Part shown: one piece after another, positions 36,486-49,100 of the stretch
Layout of the letters: the number at the start of each line of letters is the position of its first letter
Position numbering within the stretch: position 1 is the stretch's first letter
From: Siderastrea siderea
Lineage: Eukaryota > Cnidaria > Anthozoa > Scleractinia > Rhizangiidae
Length of the DNA stretch: 64,000 nt
Assembly (NCBI GenBank): GCA_964030785.1
Contig: OZ034975.1
Location: forward strand, 828,201-892,200
Direction: 5' to 3'
Made by a program: the position numbers and the translations under genes
The notes under the pieces: model-generated
The model's database searches: none
What the model was told of the DNA's origin: nothing
Seen by the model: only the letters and a program-made list of their open reading frames with translations

Positions 36486-38806
36486 CAGGGTTCGTACAGA
36501 GTCTTGAATTCTTGAAAAAGTCTTGAAATTTGCAAACCAGTTTTCCAGACCTAGAAAAAGTCTGGAAAATAAAGATAAAGTCTGGAAAAAATGGTAAAAA
36601 GTCTGGAGTTTTTTTTGGCATTCCTCCTTACTTATAACAGACTCTCTTGTTATCGAAAGTTAAGTCAGCAAATGGGTATGTGTTGCTCTTTGATAGAAGT
36701 CTCAACGCCAACCTTCAATCCAAACAACTGGGCATTCACATCCACTTTTGGGAGGGTAGTCAGGTATCCAGCCATTTTTATACATCTGAATTCTCCTGGG
36801 ACATGCTGACAGCTTACATAAAAAGCCCATTGACTGTTGTGCCACTATTGGTAAGCAAGTTCTGCTTTAGATTTCAATGGATCAGGCCCCAATGTGAACT
36901 GGAAAAACTATGACTTACTTTCTACCTGCATTGAGGAAGAAATTCATAAGACAATGCTGAACATTGGTTCTTGTGGACTACATATAGGAAAGTTGGACAA
37001 ACCTTGAGCTCACTTTACTAGTTATTTAAGGACTCACCTACTCGGCGTGACAACTTTATGGCAATCACTGGATCATCTCTCTTCCCAAAACAATTTTGCT
37101 CACATAGGTGGGTAGAAACGTAATGTGACTGTTGTTGAAAGAGCTTTGGAGATGTGGCCACATGTAGAGCAGTTTGGCAAACCCCCAAGTTGTGGGGATG
37201 CATTATTTGAAGTGAAGGCCAACATTTTTCCGTCCATAGCTAATAATGTGGCCCATTTTCTCAACCGATATCAGACTGACATGCCAATGTTGCCATTCTT
37301 GGCATAAGATATGTTTGACCTCGTATTCAATCTGTTGGAAAGATTTATGAAAGAAGATTTCTTAACTGGATTTGACAGATTCATCTTTGAAAGATGAATC
37401 TGTCAAATCCAGCTGGACCAGCTTAACTGTTGATGTCACTACTCTTTGCACAAAGATATTTCGGCTGTGGACATTGGGTTTGTTGCCAACAAACGTCTTC
37501 ACGACTTAAAGCACAAAAAAAGATTTCTGACTGAGATTTCTATTCAGTGAAAGCTGATACCAAGACATTCCTCATTGCTGTTGTCAAGAAGCTCTTATTA
37601 AAAGCGCCAATCAGGTTATGGACTGGTGAGGAACTTGGCATGGCTACACCTTTTGGAGATCTGTGGTAATCAACACCGGTGTCTTCAGCATCTCAATCGG
37701 TGTCCCGATTTTCAGTCCTTCGTTGTTGGCGAGTCACAAATGGATGAGCTTCTTTATGGCAGCATATACTACTGAGTGGACTGATTTGTGGGATTTTACC
37801 GGAAATCGTCTGCTTCTATTGCATGGATAAGCGTCAGTTGAACTGGATTTTCAATCGACAAAGTAATCTCTGTTGAAAATATGGCTTAACAAACTTTGAT
37901 TGCCCAGAGAGTGATCAAAGACCATCCCATCAATGCTGGAGGGTCATCAAAGTATCGTTGAGTAAAGAGCTCTTGGCGAGTGCAAGTTCTGCAAGACAGA
38001 GGTACCAAACATACCCAGATGAAGAGAAAAAAAAGAAGGTGGAGCAAAGGAGAGGGAAGAAAAGGGCAGCAGTCCTTGATGAACTGAATGATTTGAAAGA
38101 ACAAAAGAAAAGGATGAAATCAAACATCGAGGCACTGTTCAAGTCAGCTGATGACCTTGCTGGGAAAGTTACTTTTATTTCCAAGTCAAACGCAGTGAGG
38201 CGAAGTGACAAGGAGAAATAGGGGGACCTGAAGTCCATAGAGGAAGAAATAAATAGGAAACTTGAAGCACTAAGAATTAGTTCTGCATGCCATGGAATGT
38301 TGTTGAGAGATTAGGTGCAGGTGTTGATACACCTGTGATACTTTGTTTCTTACGACGACCAAAGCGGCAAAAGATCTGCTGCCTGCCATAATATTGGGTT
38401 GCTTTGGTTACTTGTTTTGATTGTGTTACTCAAAGCTCTGAACAAGACGAAACAGTGTAAACTGATTTTTCTAGGGTGTTTACATATATTAAGAAAAATT
38501 ATTATACTGTATGATGAGATCATTTGCCTTGTAATCTAAACAATTAATAACACGGTTTCTGCAGGATAATTGGGATAAATACTGCTAGTTATGTTCCAAA
38601 ATTCCCCAAATATCCCTCGCTGCTTCGCCGCTCGTGATCTTAAGGGCAGTTTTAAATTGTAACTCGTGGTTCTTTATTTCAAATATCCCTTAAAATCATG
38701 CTATCACCTACCTATACTAACCTTGAGTCTGGAAAAAGAAATAATTGTTTTGGAAAAAGTCTGGAAAAAGTCTTGAATTTTGCATCAAAAAACTGTACGA
38801 ACTCTG
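36486..38806 (+). mobile_element. Decayed hAT-like transposon
   Basis: 2.3 kb with ends CAGGGTTCGTACAG and (complement) CAGAGTTCGTACAG. The flanks AAGGTTAA and AAGGCTAC match at 6 of 8 bases; the paralogous empty site at about 52878 reads AAGGTAAC. The plus strand holds a broken transposase-like reading: SANGYVLLFDRSLN with IHIHFWEG near 36660-36760, GPNVNWKNYDLL and NIGSCGLHI near 36885-36980, VVERALEMWPHVEQFGKPPS at about 37130, and a basic coiled coil KRYQTYPDEEKKKKVEQRRG-like tail (37958-38221). Stops and shifts are many. Family placement is by recognition of this transposase-like protein type. Confidence 0.75.
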
Positions 38807-38964
38807 AAGGCTACCTGCGGGGGCTTGAGCGGAGGAGAGAAGCCCGGAAATTTTCGCGTCGGAGCCTGGGTCCGTCGGTTTTGTTTGCCGAGCACTGTTA
38901 ACTAAGAGAAGACTATTGAGAAGAGGAGACACGTGCGGATCTACAGATCATGTTTTTCCTGCTT

Positions 38965-38970
38965 TTTATT
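38965..38970 (-). terminator. Poly(A) signal of sulfatase B
   Basis: TTTATT on the plus strand is AATAAA in the gene's direction, 116 bp past the stop codon. The equivalent place after gene C reads TCTATT (53042-53047; AATAGA), and gene D keeps TTTATT (61365-61370). Confidence 0.55.
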
Positions 38971-39085
38971 GACGTGTATCTTTTGAAGTAAGTACTGTTA
39001 TTCTAGTCCTCCCGACTGTGCATTATTCTGTACTCTGCAATTCAGTGATCCACAAAGTATTGGCATCCTCCACTGCTCAAACGCT

Positions 39086-42000
39086 TTAGCTTCTCCAGGG
39101 GCCCCAGCACCCTTTTTCACGCGCCATTTCCAGTGCCTTTGGATCTGCGGGTTTCTTTCCAGAAGGAGCTAGCCCCTTCATGTAATACTGCACTCTGTCC
39201 TGTAACTTCTTCACCACATCCGGAAGCTTCATGCTGAGGTCTACGTGCTCAGTTGGGTCAGCGGTAATGTTGTACAGGGCAACCTTTACATTATCACCAA
39301 ATTTCTGTTGAAAAAAATCAAGCAACAATAAAAGAACTGCAATACGCGTCACCACATGCCAAAAACGTCAGAAGTCTATTAATGGAGTGCATAGAGGGAA
39401 GAGAGGGCTTCAAGTTACTGGAATTTTGCATCAAACTCTGCTTAATACCAAACCAATGAGACCTGCCCCAGTTATTTAAGCCAACTTGTGGGAGATCGCA
39501 GACTCGGCTTATATGGACATGAAACAGTACAGTCCTGGCCTTAACAGCAACACAAATCTAATACATGAGAGTACTAATACCCCCCCTCCTTCTTTCCTTG
39601 CCCCATAAATCTAACATGATGTTACAAGCTTTAGGAAACATGTATCTTCTCAACGACATTTGAATCACTCATGGTAACCACTCTATTGTAAGTGAGCGTT
39701 CTGTATTTATAGAATAGTAATCTCCACTAATCCACGCGAGATTAATCTGTAAATCCATAAAGTAGACATTTAATCTTTATCTCTTCCCCGGGAAGAACCG
39801 TGACCCTGTCCGTTCATTTTGCTACCCTGTTTAACACAAAAGAGCTTTTTTGTGACCAGAAGGAAATTATTTCAGAAAGTTTCTTTTGTAAATGACATCG
39901 TAGAGTTAGATTTAACTGAAAATTGTTGGTAGCACACATGAAGACCACACACCGCCAACGTTCACACCCTGTTCAGAAGGCCTCTGGTCCAGAATGACAC
40001 CCTGTTCAAGATACTAAATAGTGACAAATGTTGTATACTCTGCTTAAGATGCACTAAGACCCTAAAAACCATATCCTGTTGAGCGGCACATACCCGTTTA
40101 GGCCAAATAAGGGAGTGTCCCCCCTGCCCCCCCCCCCCCATCTGGGAACAATGAACAAAAACAGGGTGTAAAGAACAAGACTTGAGTTTTTAAAGTATGG
40201 AATGCTAATTAGACAACTACCTTATCCACTTGATCTGTAAATCCAGGAGATAATTCTGGTGGCTTGTACCAGGTTAGATTGGGTACATTCATCAACAACT
40301 TCATATCACCAACACGAATTGCAATCCCCTCATAACCTTCTGTCTTCTCATAGTCATTAGAGTCTGGTGGCACATCAATGTTGTGTAGAATCTCTGTTCT
40401 TGGTGAAGCTGCACCTTCAGATATGCTGTGCCATATGTTGAAACCATCCAGTGGAGGAATAGAAGGATTCTCTTTGATACCTAAGATAGATATTGTAAGA
40501 TGCAGGTTAACAAAACTAGTTCTGAAAATGAAAACAACTGGCCATGTATTGAAACTATTGAGAAAGAAATGGAAGAAACAAAATAAATTTACCTGCAAGA
40601 TAGAGGAGGGTTGGGTACCAGTCTGTCACATGAAACATTTCTTTGCACTTGACCCCAGTCCTCTGCAGCATTTTGCCGTGAACAAAGCCCACACCCCTGA
40701 CCCCTCCCTCCCAGAGGCTGAATTTGTGTCCACGGAGGGGCCAGTTATATCCTCCAAACTCAGGAATGCCACCATTATCAGTTGAGACAATCAACAGAGT
40801 GTTGTCCCAAAGACTACAAGAAAAGCAAACAGAACTGGATTGCACGATTTGATGCTGTCATAAACTGTACGATAGTGAATGGTAGTAAACAACTAGGTGA
40901 GCAGAGTGCATTGTGTCACAAGGGAAACCAAGGGGTAGAAGATCCCCAAAAGTGTGTGCCTTAATGAGCAGTTCTCAAACCCCTGATGGGTTTACCTCGG
41001 TGAAAGAACCTGCAAGATCTTCTTTGGTTTATAAACTATTGTTTTTCTGTATGTTATTGTTTCACTTTTTCGTTTCCTTTGTCGTATATCATCTGTGAGT
41101 TGCACAGGTTCTAACATGGTGTAAAGCTGCCCTGATACCTCCCAGTGTCATGCCATAGACTTTGAAAGTGGGAAGCACGAACTACGAATGAGTACATACC
41201 TCATCCTGTAGTGAATGGTGATTGCAACTAAGAAAGAATTAAATTGCACCATGGAGGAGAAAAGGACATAACCCAGTCGAGGTACGGTAAAGCTTCACTC
41301 AAGCCACAGGATAGCAACACTGCCAGACTTTTAAACTGGTTTCTAGAGCACAAAGCAACTGAAAGTATAACTATACTATACTTCACCCTAACAGAGATTT
41401 GTCTGAGAACTCACCCAGCCTGCTTCATAGCTTGGGTGACATTTCCTATTGCTTCATCCACAATATCAGCCATCGCAGCATGAAGTCTTCTTGCCATGTT
41501 GTTAATAAATTGGTATTTGTTGATATATTTCTGTGGAGCTTGTAATGGTTTATGCACATTTTGGAAAGGTAGATACAAAAACAAGGGTCTTGAGGCATTA
41601 TGGGATAAGATGACATTCTGCGCTTGCTGGTGAAAAAAAGAAAAATGGATAATTTTTTTAATCACATTAACTTTAACAAATTTTGCAAATCTTGATGCAT
41701 CTTTCCACAGGGTACCCACCATCCTCTCATTAAAAGTGTATGTACTTATAACACAATGACTTTTCTCTTGATAAGTTTAAAAGGATCATAACCTTAGCAT
41801 AAAGCCTGGCTGAATAAACTCCTCCTTTATCTTTAACAGGCTTCTCACTATCTCGCAAATCAAGAATGCCATAAAGGTTATGTTTAAAGTGGTCTTCTTC
41901 GCCCAAGTAAAATCCATAAAATGAATCAAACCCGCGGTACGTTGGGGTGTAAGGCCATTTGAAATAACCAAGATGCCACTTTCCAACCATATGTGTTGAG

Positions 42001-45000
42001 TATCCTGTTAAGAAATAAAGTTTAAGGAGTGCTATCAGCATTTTTTCACACAGTTAACTAAATTTAATTGCAGTAAAAATTATCATCAGCAAATATGCCT
42101 ACAGCTTAGCAGGTCCCCAACGTGTTCAAAATGCCATGCATGCATGTGTTAACCCTTTAAACCCCAATAGTGACAAGCATCTGATTTCTCCTTACAATAT
42201 CCCTACTTGATCAAACATACAGGTCGTGAGAATAAAGGAAATGATCACCAAATATGAAATGTCTTCATGTTTTGTGCAAATTCTCTCAACTAGTATCGAG
42301 AACAGTAAGGAGAATATACATATTGATATTGGGGCTTAAAGGGTTAAAAAAAAGTCAAAAAATACTACATTGCTGGGGGAGGAATGGGTGGGGTGGGCTG
42401 GGAGCCCAAGAAAAAAGGCAGCAGAAAGTCTATAGTAGGCAAAGAGAGAGAAAGGGGAAGGGATTCCCAAAGCAACAGGAAGCAGTAGAAGATGATGTTT
42501 GGTGACATAGGCACTCTGTATAAAGATCTTTTTATTATTATTAAATAAGATTTATAAAAATTGCCAAGAGGCAGAAGACACCATAAAAGGGTTTGAAAAC
42601 TGCACCTCCTCAGCTAAATAAGATGATTGCATTACTGCTGCAGTGTGTGGCAGTTCAGTCTTACAATTTTCAAACCAAGACACCAAATTTCTATATATAT
42701 TTTTTATTTTTATTAAAATAGATTAAAATCTATCATCATTTTGTAGTCTAGGGGGATTAGAAAACCTTCAGCAACAGGTCCCTGGAGGGTTAAAAACAGT
42801 CTTACAGTAATAGCAATTTATATTGAATTAAGTTCAATACATGTACCAGCTTCCTTGAGTTTCTGTGGCAAGATAGTGAAATTAAGTGGCAGTCCATATG
42901 GCTCTTCAGGGCCTATTACTTCATGTTGTAAGCCTGATAACAAAATTATTTAACATACTCAATTATCCATCAGTGTCCACCATCACAAAATCATACCCCT
43001 GCAATTTGGGGACTACAACATGTTTTTAGTTACCCTAACTTACAACCATCGACACCCTTACAGTACTGAGGGGGGGCATTGGGGCCTATCAGAAACTGAA
43101 AAACCGGCCAAAATTTTTTACTAAAACACAGAGAATAATGATCAAAACTACAAATTTGTGATTTTCAGTCCCTCAACCCTTGATACAACAGTGAAATATT
43201 CTCCTCAGGGACCGACCATTCAATGCCCATGTTATCGTGCTTGAAGGTGAAACAGTTGTAACTCGTGATGAACTCAAAAAGGTTCGTACAATGAGCCAAT
43301 TGCTTGCAAGAACTGAATAACCGCTTTTTTGTTCATAAAAACCAAAACCCGAATGTCAAAAAGGGAAAAACCAAAAACCGCAGTGGATACCAAGACCGAA
43401 AAAACAGGGATTTTGAGTACAAAAACCGAAAAACCAATCTCAAAAGTGACCAAAACTGCAAAACCCAATGTCCCCCTCAGTGCTGCTATTGTACTGCAAT
43501 TGACTTTGTTTCTCTTTAGGGAAAGGAAGCAATTTAAATAGTCTTCTGACAGTGCATTTACTTCTCTCAGCACTTTTCAGTTTATAAAGAAAACACAAAA
43601 CAGCCTTTCATATGAAATTGAACAAAATTAAAAAATAACTTTTCAACTAGCTTTCCTGCTACATAAATATACCAAAGTTGACCAACGAGTTGAGAGTTGG
43701 ACTCCGCCTTGTTCCCAGTCGTCCTCGGCAAGAAATCAAGTGACACCCTAATGTGTTTGGCCCCAAGCCTTCTAATGTTACTCGATCGATAAGACTGTAA
43801 AAGCCTTGGGATAAGGCTGAAAAAAACCCAATTTAATTCATTAGCCTATTTTACAGTTGTGTGCTTAGCAATCTGGCCTTTGAGAGGAAGTGAGGCTAGA
43901 GGTGACTGTTTTGATTCAAACCTTCCCGTTTTTCACATGTAAATCATGTTGTTCTTATGCTCACAAGTTTCACATCATGATCATATACATGTGAAAAGCA
44001 AGCAGGTCTGTAATAAAACAAGAAAACCTGTGGTTTTTCAAAGACGAGTTTACGTTTAGCACGAGTCAAGTTCGAGTCCTAGTCATCTTCGAGTCACGAG
44101 TCAAGTTCGAGTCAGGTTAATAAAAAATCCGTTTTTTAAACTTTTTGTTAATTTCTTTTGATTGAGATTCTTTCTTTCATAATGTTGCGCCAACTGATGC
44201 TCAAGACATCAACAGTCCAAGAGATATTCCTGTCAAGCAATCGTGAGAGTTCATTCCCAGTGTTGTTAACAACTTATTGAACGAAATTAACCCCATTCCT
44301 TACTTATCCTCCTCATGTATTAATTTTCCTGAAAGGTTTTGATCAGTTTTGTTGGTGGCCAAAGCTCAAACAGCCAACTGTTCACCATGGTTTCGGAAGC
44401 CTGGTTATATGTAACTTACCTTTCGGTTAACTTACCTAGCGGCATGTAAACTATAATATCATCAAAGCATCCGTAGAGTCCCTTTTCGTTACCGTCTCTT
44501 GACGCAGGTCTGGCCCAAGACAGACAAAATACTTCTAATACTCTTGAGATAATTTTACCTTGAAACCCTGCGAACCCTTCGGACAAGGAGAAGAGTAAGG
44601 TTCGTATTCTGCTGAAATACTGGACTGTCCTTCAACATTTTGTCCGCGAAGGAAATAGGTTCTATTGAATAATGTTCTTGGCTGCCCTGTGGACCGACAA
44701 GATGGCACTCGAGTGGCGCGAACGGTAATATTTATTCATGTCAGTTTTCATGAAAATGGGACCTCTTCTTCAGCTTTATGCAAATAGAGGTCACATTCTT
44801 TCAGGAAAATTTACAATTACTATGAGATGGCATATCTTTGAAAAGCAGGCTTCAAATCATAGCTCGAATGACGCTCGTGATTGATCGATCGATCGATCGA
44901 GATCTCAGACCAGACTGTTTAATAATCTTACTGTTTACCACTGCCACATCATCATGAAAGCAAGAATCAAAATCAAAAGAAGTAAAAATAAAAGATTTTT

Positions 45001-46064
45001 CAACCTGACTCAAACTTGACTTGTGACTCGAACTTGACTCGGGCTCGAACTTGACTCGTGCTACGAGTAAACTCTTCAAAGACGGCCCTTACGAGCTAAA
45101 GTTAATTGGTGAGCCACTATAGTTAAACCTCCGAATTCTCCTACAGCTCTTACATTGTCAATACCAAAAATGCTATGCCTCTTATAGAATTGTGTTACCT
45201 GTATCACCTCTTTCAGTTTATGTGACTACTTGGGAAAGGTGATTCCCAGCTAACTTGGTTGAAGCTGTTATGTAATGCAATCCATCTAAGATAAGAATGT
45301 TTTCTAGAAAGTTCTACTCAAGTGTTTTCACTTGAAATTTGTAATCTAGTTGATTAAACATACATGGAAGGGCAACATTTCATCTGGTTGTGTTAAATAT
45401 ACTGGGAAGCCATCCAGCAACATAAAATGGCAGGGCTCAAAAAAGTCCCATCCGGTCATCCGGGACAAGTAGATTTTGAGGTCGGGCAAGCAACTTTTCA
45501 GGATCACTTGCCCGATGGGCAAGTGCCTAGGGAAAACCCTTCATCAAATTACAGTTTAAGTCTGTCGACTACATGACAAATAATTAAGCACTAACAGTGC
45601 ACATGACCATTTAGAAAAGCTGCAAAAATTGTCATTAAGTAAAATGTCAATCTGGTCCAACATTTTTATCAGTTGGTTTGTCAGTCATGCAATCGCTTAA
45701 AGTGACTTTTTCTAAAACATTTTGTAAGATCTTTAATAAAGTACATTGTAGCACTTTAACGTTTTCATTCACAAGTATTACATGCAGATAATCTCTTTTG
45801 GTAACAGTAACCAGACAATTGTTGAAATCCCTCCTTGACCTATGAACTGGTAAACAAATTTCAGTGAACATGCAATGAAAATGCTGCTGTAGCTAAAACA
45901 ACTTTAGTTCTGTGCTTATACTGGAAAGCCTTTTTTGATTATAAGGCTACCTTTTAGCAGATCCGTGATGCATCAGTCTTACAAAGCCTTCTTTTTCTTA
46001 TCATTTTTTTTTTGTGCCTCATACCGCATACCATATACAGACAGGATCAAAGCCAGAAAGTGGA

Positions 46065-46130
<66 letters not shown>

Positions 46131-49100
46131 TAAGCTTGAGCTTGCATTTTATATAAAATTTTGAATGTGTTGATAAATTGCTTCTGTGGTATTAAAGTAT
46201 ATATCAAACAATCTCACGCTAATTCAGGGTTACAAGCATAACCATATTTTCATGCTCTGAGGTCTGGAAAGATGACGATCTGAGAATTATACTGGTTGCC
46301 TAGCACGTCATCAAAATCTACCTGGATCACAGGTAGCCCAAGCATGATAGAAGAGTTTGTATGGAAAGTTGAACTGAGAATTCCTATCAAAAAATAAATG
46401 AACTTTACAAGGTAAAGCTCTCGAATAAAGAAGGTGTAATGTTACCTGGTGTTGTTTGCTGTCTTCCCGTGAAGTTTTAGCATCTTTGGAGAGGTTTTTC
46501 ATTTCTACCCTAACAGTCACTTTTGCCAGTATAAGCTACATTTTGAAAAAGAATAATGTTTCACTCTTCCTTGGTTGCAGTGTTTATCAACGGACTTTCA
46601 ATTGTATTAGTGTATACAATCTGAATACAATGATGATTTTTGATCACCTTTCTCTTGTAATTGAGAGATGTTATATATTCAGTCAAGTTTGTATGAACCT
46701 TTAACTTTTACTGTGTAGGTAAAGAGCAAGATTAAAATACTGCAATGCAGAGATCACACTGCTTCAATCCCACTATAGTCTAACTTAATTAGCACATTCA
46801 GTCAGTAAACATTAATGTTAAGTACTAGAATAGTATTGTGCAATTGACAGGAGGATAGTAAATGTGAACGATTTCCCACATTATATTGTATAGCAAAACA
46901 GTCAACAGAAGGAGAGCAAACCCTCACTGAACACTGTGAAATCGTTGTCTGGATATCATGAATCATTAATGAGCTAGAGAAATTTGTTTTAAACAGGGGC
47001 AAGTGGAAAATTGGCTCGGGCAAGCAACTTCTGAGACTTGCTTGCCCAAAGGGCAAGCTGGAATTCAAGTTTTTGTTGAGTCCTGCATGGTGTCAGTAGT
47101 CCAAAAAGTAGCCTGAAATTTTCCATGAATTGGTAACGCTTTGCAACAGTCTTCTTTATCGTCTCCCTCCACCAAGTTTTTGCGAAAATGCCAACACAGG
47201 GCACAGCGTGAGCGCAAGCAATGTAGCAGAAGCTGCAGTTATTCAGCCTCTGTTGCAAGTTAAAACCTCCCAAACCATTCGATTTTACAAAACATGAAGA
47301 GTGGTCTCATTGGTAAAAAAGATTTTATCTTAGACACATTCAATGCTAAAAATAATGCTAACAATAATGCTAAAAACCAACAAATAAAATCCAAACTCAA
47401 AAACAAAGAGTTGCCTAGTGCCGGAAAACGTGCGAAGCTATAAATGCTGTCAACCACATATGCCTTTGCCTATCCCCAGGAATACAACGGTCACAAACAC
47501 CCCACACCCACCCCTCCCGTCCCAATATATATCATTAACATACCAATCAATCATCCCTGACCTTCAAGAACCTACCAAAGGAATGTAAGTAAAACTATAG
47601 ACAACCTCACCCTACGGGCCATCTTAAAAAGTTAACTCCAGCCTCGCTTACACTCAAAGGCCAGGGCACTAAGCACACAACTGTAAACTCAAAAGTACTG
47701 TCACATCGTTTTCATCTAAGCATGGACACGTGAAGAAAAAACATGTTTTAATTAGATATCAAAGGTGGCATGTTTGGCCGCCAAACATTTGAAGTTTGAC
47801 AGCCGTTAAACTTGCATTCCTATGTGCATGATTGGGTTTCAATGCCAAAATTTGAATAAGCTTAAATATTCGAAAAGGTCAACATGTTTTCTCATGTGTA
47901 GTTTAATATTCCCGAATATCGAAGAAACAAATCTAAAAACTGCATTTTCTAGGTCTTCCTCGTTTTCTCGACTCCCGCCATTTTAGCGAAACCTGCTCTC
48001 ACAGCCTTCAAACTTCAAAGGTTTGGCGGCCAAACATGTCACCTTTGACCACAGGCAGACCACCCTATGTGTTCGTAGTTAATAATTGTTGACAAAGGTC
48101 ATGTTGAAATCAATGGCGCGTATAAGAAGATATATGGAGAAACAGTAGGTCGGCTTCGATTTACTACAAAATATAGAGTTTACTCTAAATTATTCAATAA
48201 AAGTTAAGATGAAATGTCAAATGAGTCTTGTGTCATGTTTTTTTGCCGCCGCGAGCCTTTTGAGGCGTTATTTTGCGAGATTATTTAGCGACCGGTGGTA
48301 GAGAGAGAGAAGAGAGAACAAGGCTTGCAAGTCGGCCGCCACCAGCAGCGACCGACTCCACTTCAAACCGGAATTAACGCCAAACTACTGAAAATCTCAC
48401 CTATCTGACGACGGCTATCGATCGCTGAGTTGTTGCTCTATCTCTTCGCCAAATTTGAACTTCATCCCTCCAACAGTTTCCGAGAAAATCCATGCTGAAT
48501 TCGTGCATACGGCTTTCTCAATATGATCGGTGCTCGACTCAGCGACCAGAGAAATTCCGATCACGCCGGCCGTTTCAAATTCACCAATCAGTATATAGTG
48601 TACTTTGAACCGCGGCGAGCTGCCACGGGATGCCAAGCGCTGATTGGTGAATTTGAAACGGCCGGCGTGATCGGAATTTCTCTGGTCGCTGAGTTGAGCA
48701 CCGATCATATTGAGAAAGCCGTATGCACGAATTCAGCATGGATTTTCTCGGAAACTGTTGGAGGGATGAAGTTCAAATTTGGCGAAGAGATAGAGCAACA
48801 ACTCAGCGATCGATAGCCGTCGTCAGATAGGTGAGATTTTCAGTAGTTTGGCGTTAATTCCGGTTTGAAGTGGAGTCGGTCGCTGCTGGCGGCGGCCGAC
48901 TTGCAAGCCTTGTTCTCTCTTCTCTCTCTCTACCACCGGTCGCTAAATAATCTCGCAAAATAACGCCTCAAAAGGCTCGCGGCGGCAAAAAAACATGACA
49001 CAAGACTCATTTGACATTTCATCTTAACTTTTATTGAATAATTTAGAGTAAACTCTATATTTTGTAGTAAATCGAAGCCGACCTACTGTTTCTCCATATA

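Larger units (their letters stand above)
36280..39085. repeat. Duplicated spacer between sulfatases A and B
   Basis: 36280-36485 and 38807-39085 together match 52680-53163 (between the sulfatase pseudogene and gene C) nearly throughout, for example TAATTTCACGGCTCTCTGGA and GGTTTTGTTTGCCGAGCACTG. A decayed version precedes gene D at about 61010-61440. The duplicated unit of the array therefore includes several hundred bases of 3' flank. The A-B copy is split by a hAT-like element. Confidence 0.85.

Noticed and set aside
43854..47690. One 3.8-kb element bounded by the inverted pair ACAGTTGTGTGCTTAG / CTAAGCACACAACTGT
   Set aside because: The ends are mirror images, but no target duplication was found. 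Two separate copies of an abundant MITE end explain them equally well.
48415..48816. Twin 97-codon open frames on opposite strands with nearly the same sequence
   Set aside because: They mirror each other because they span the palindrome; no domain or coding context.
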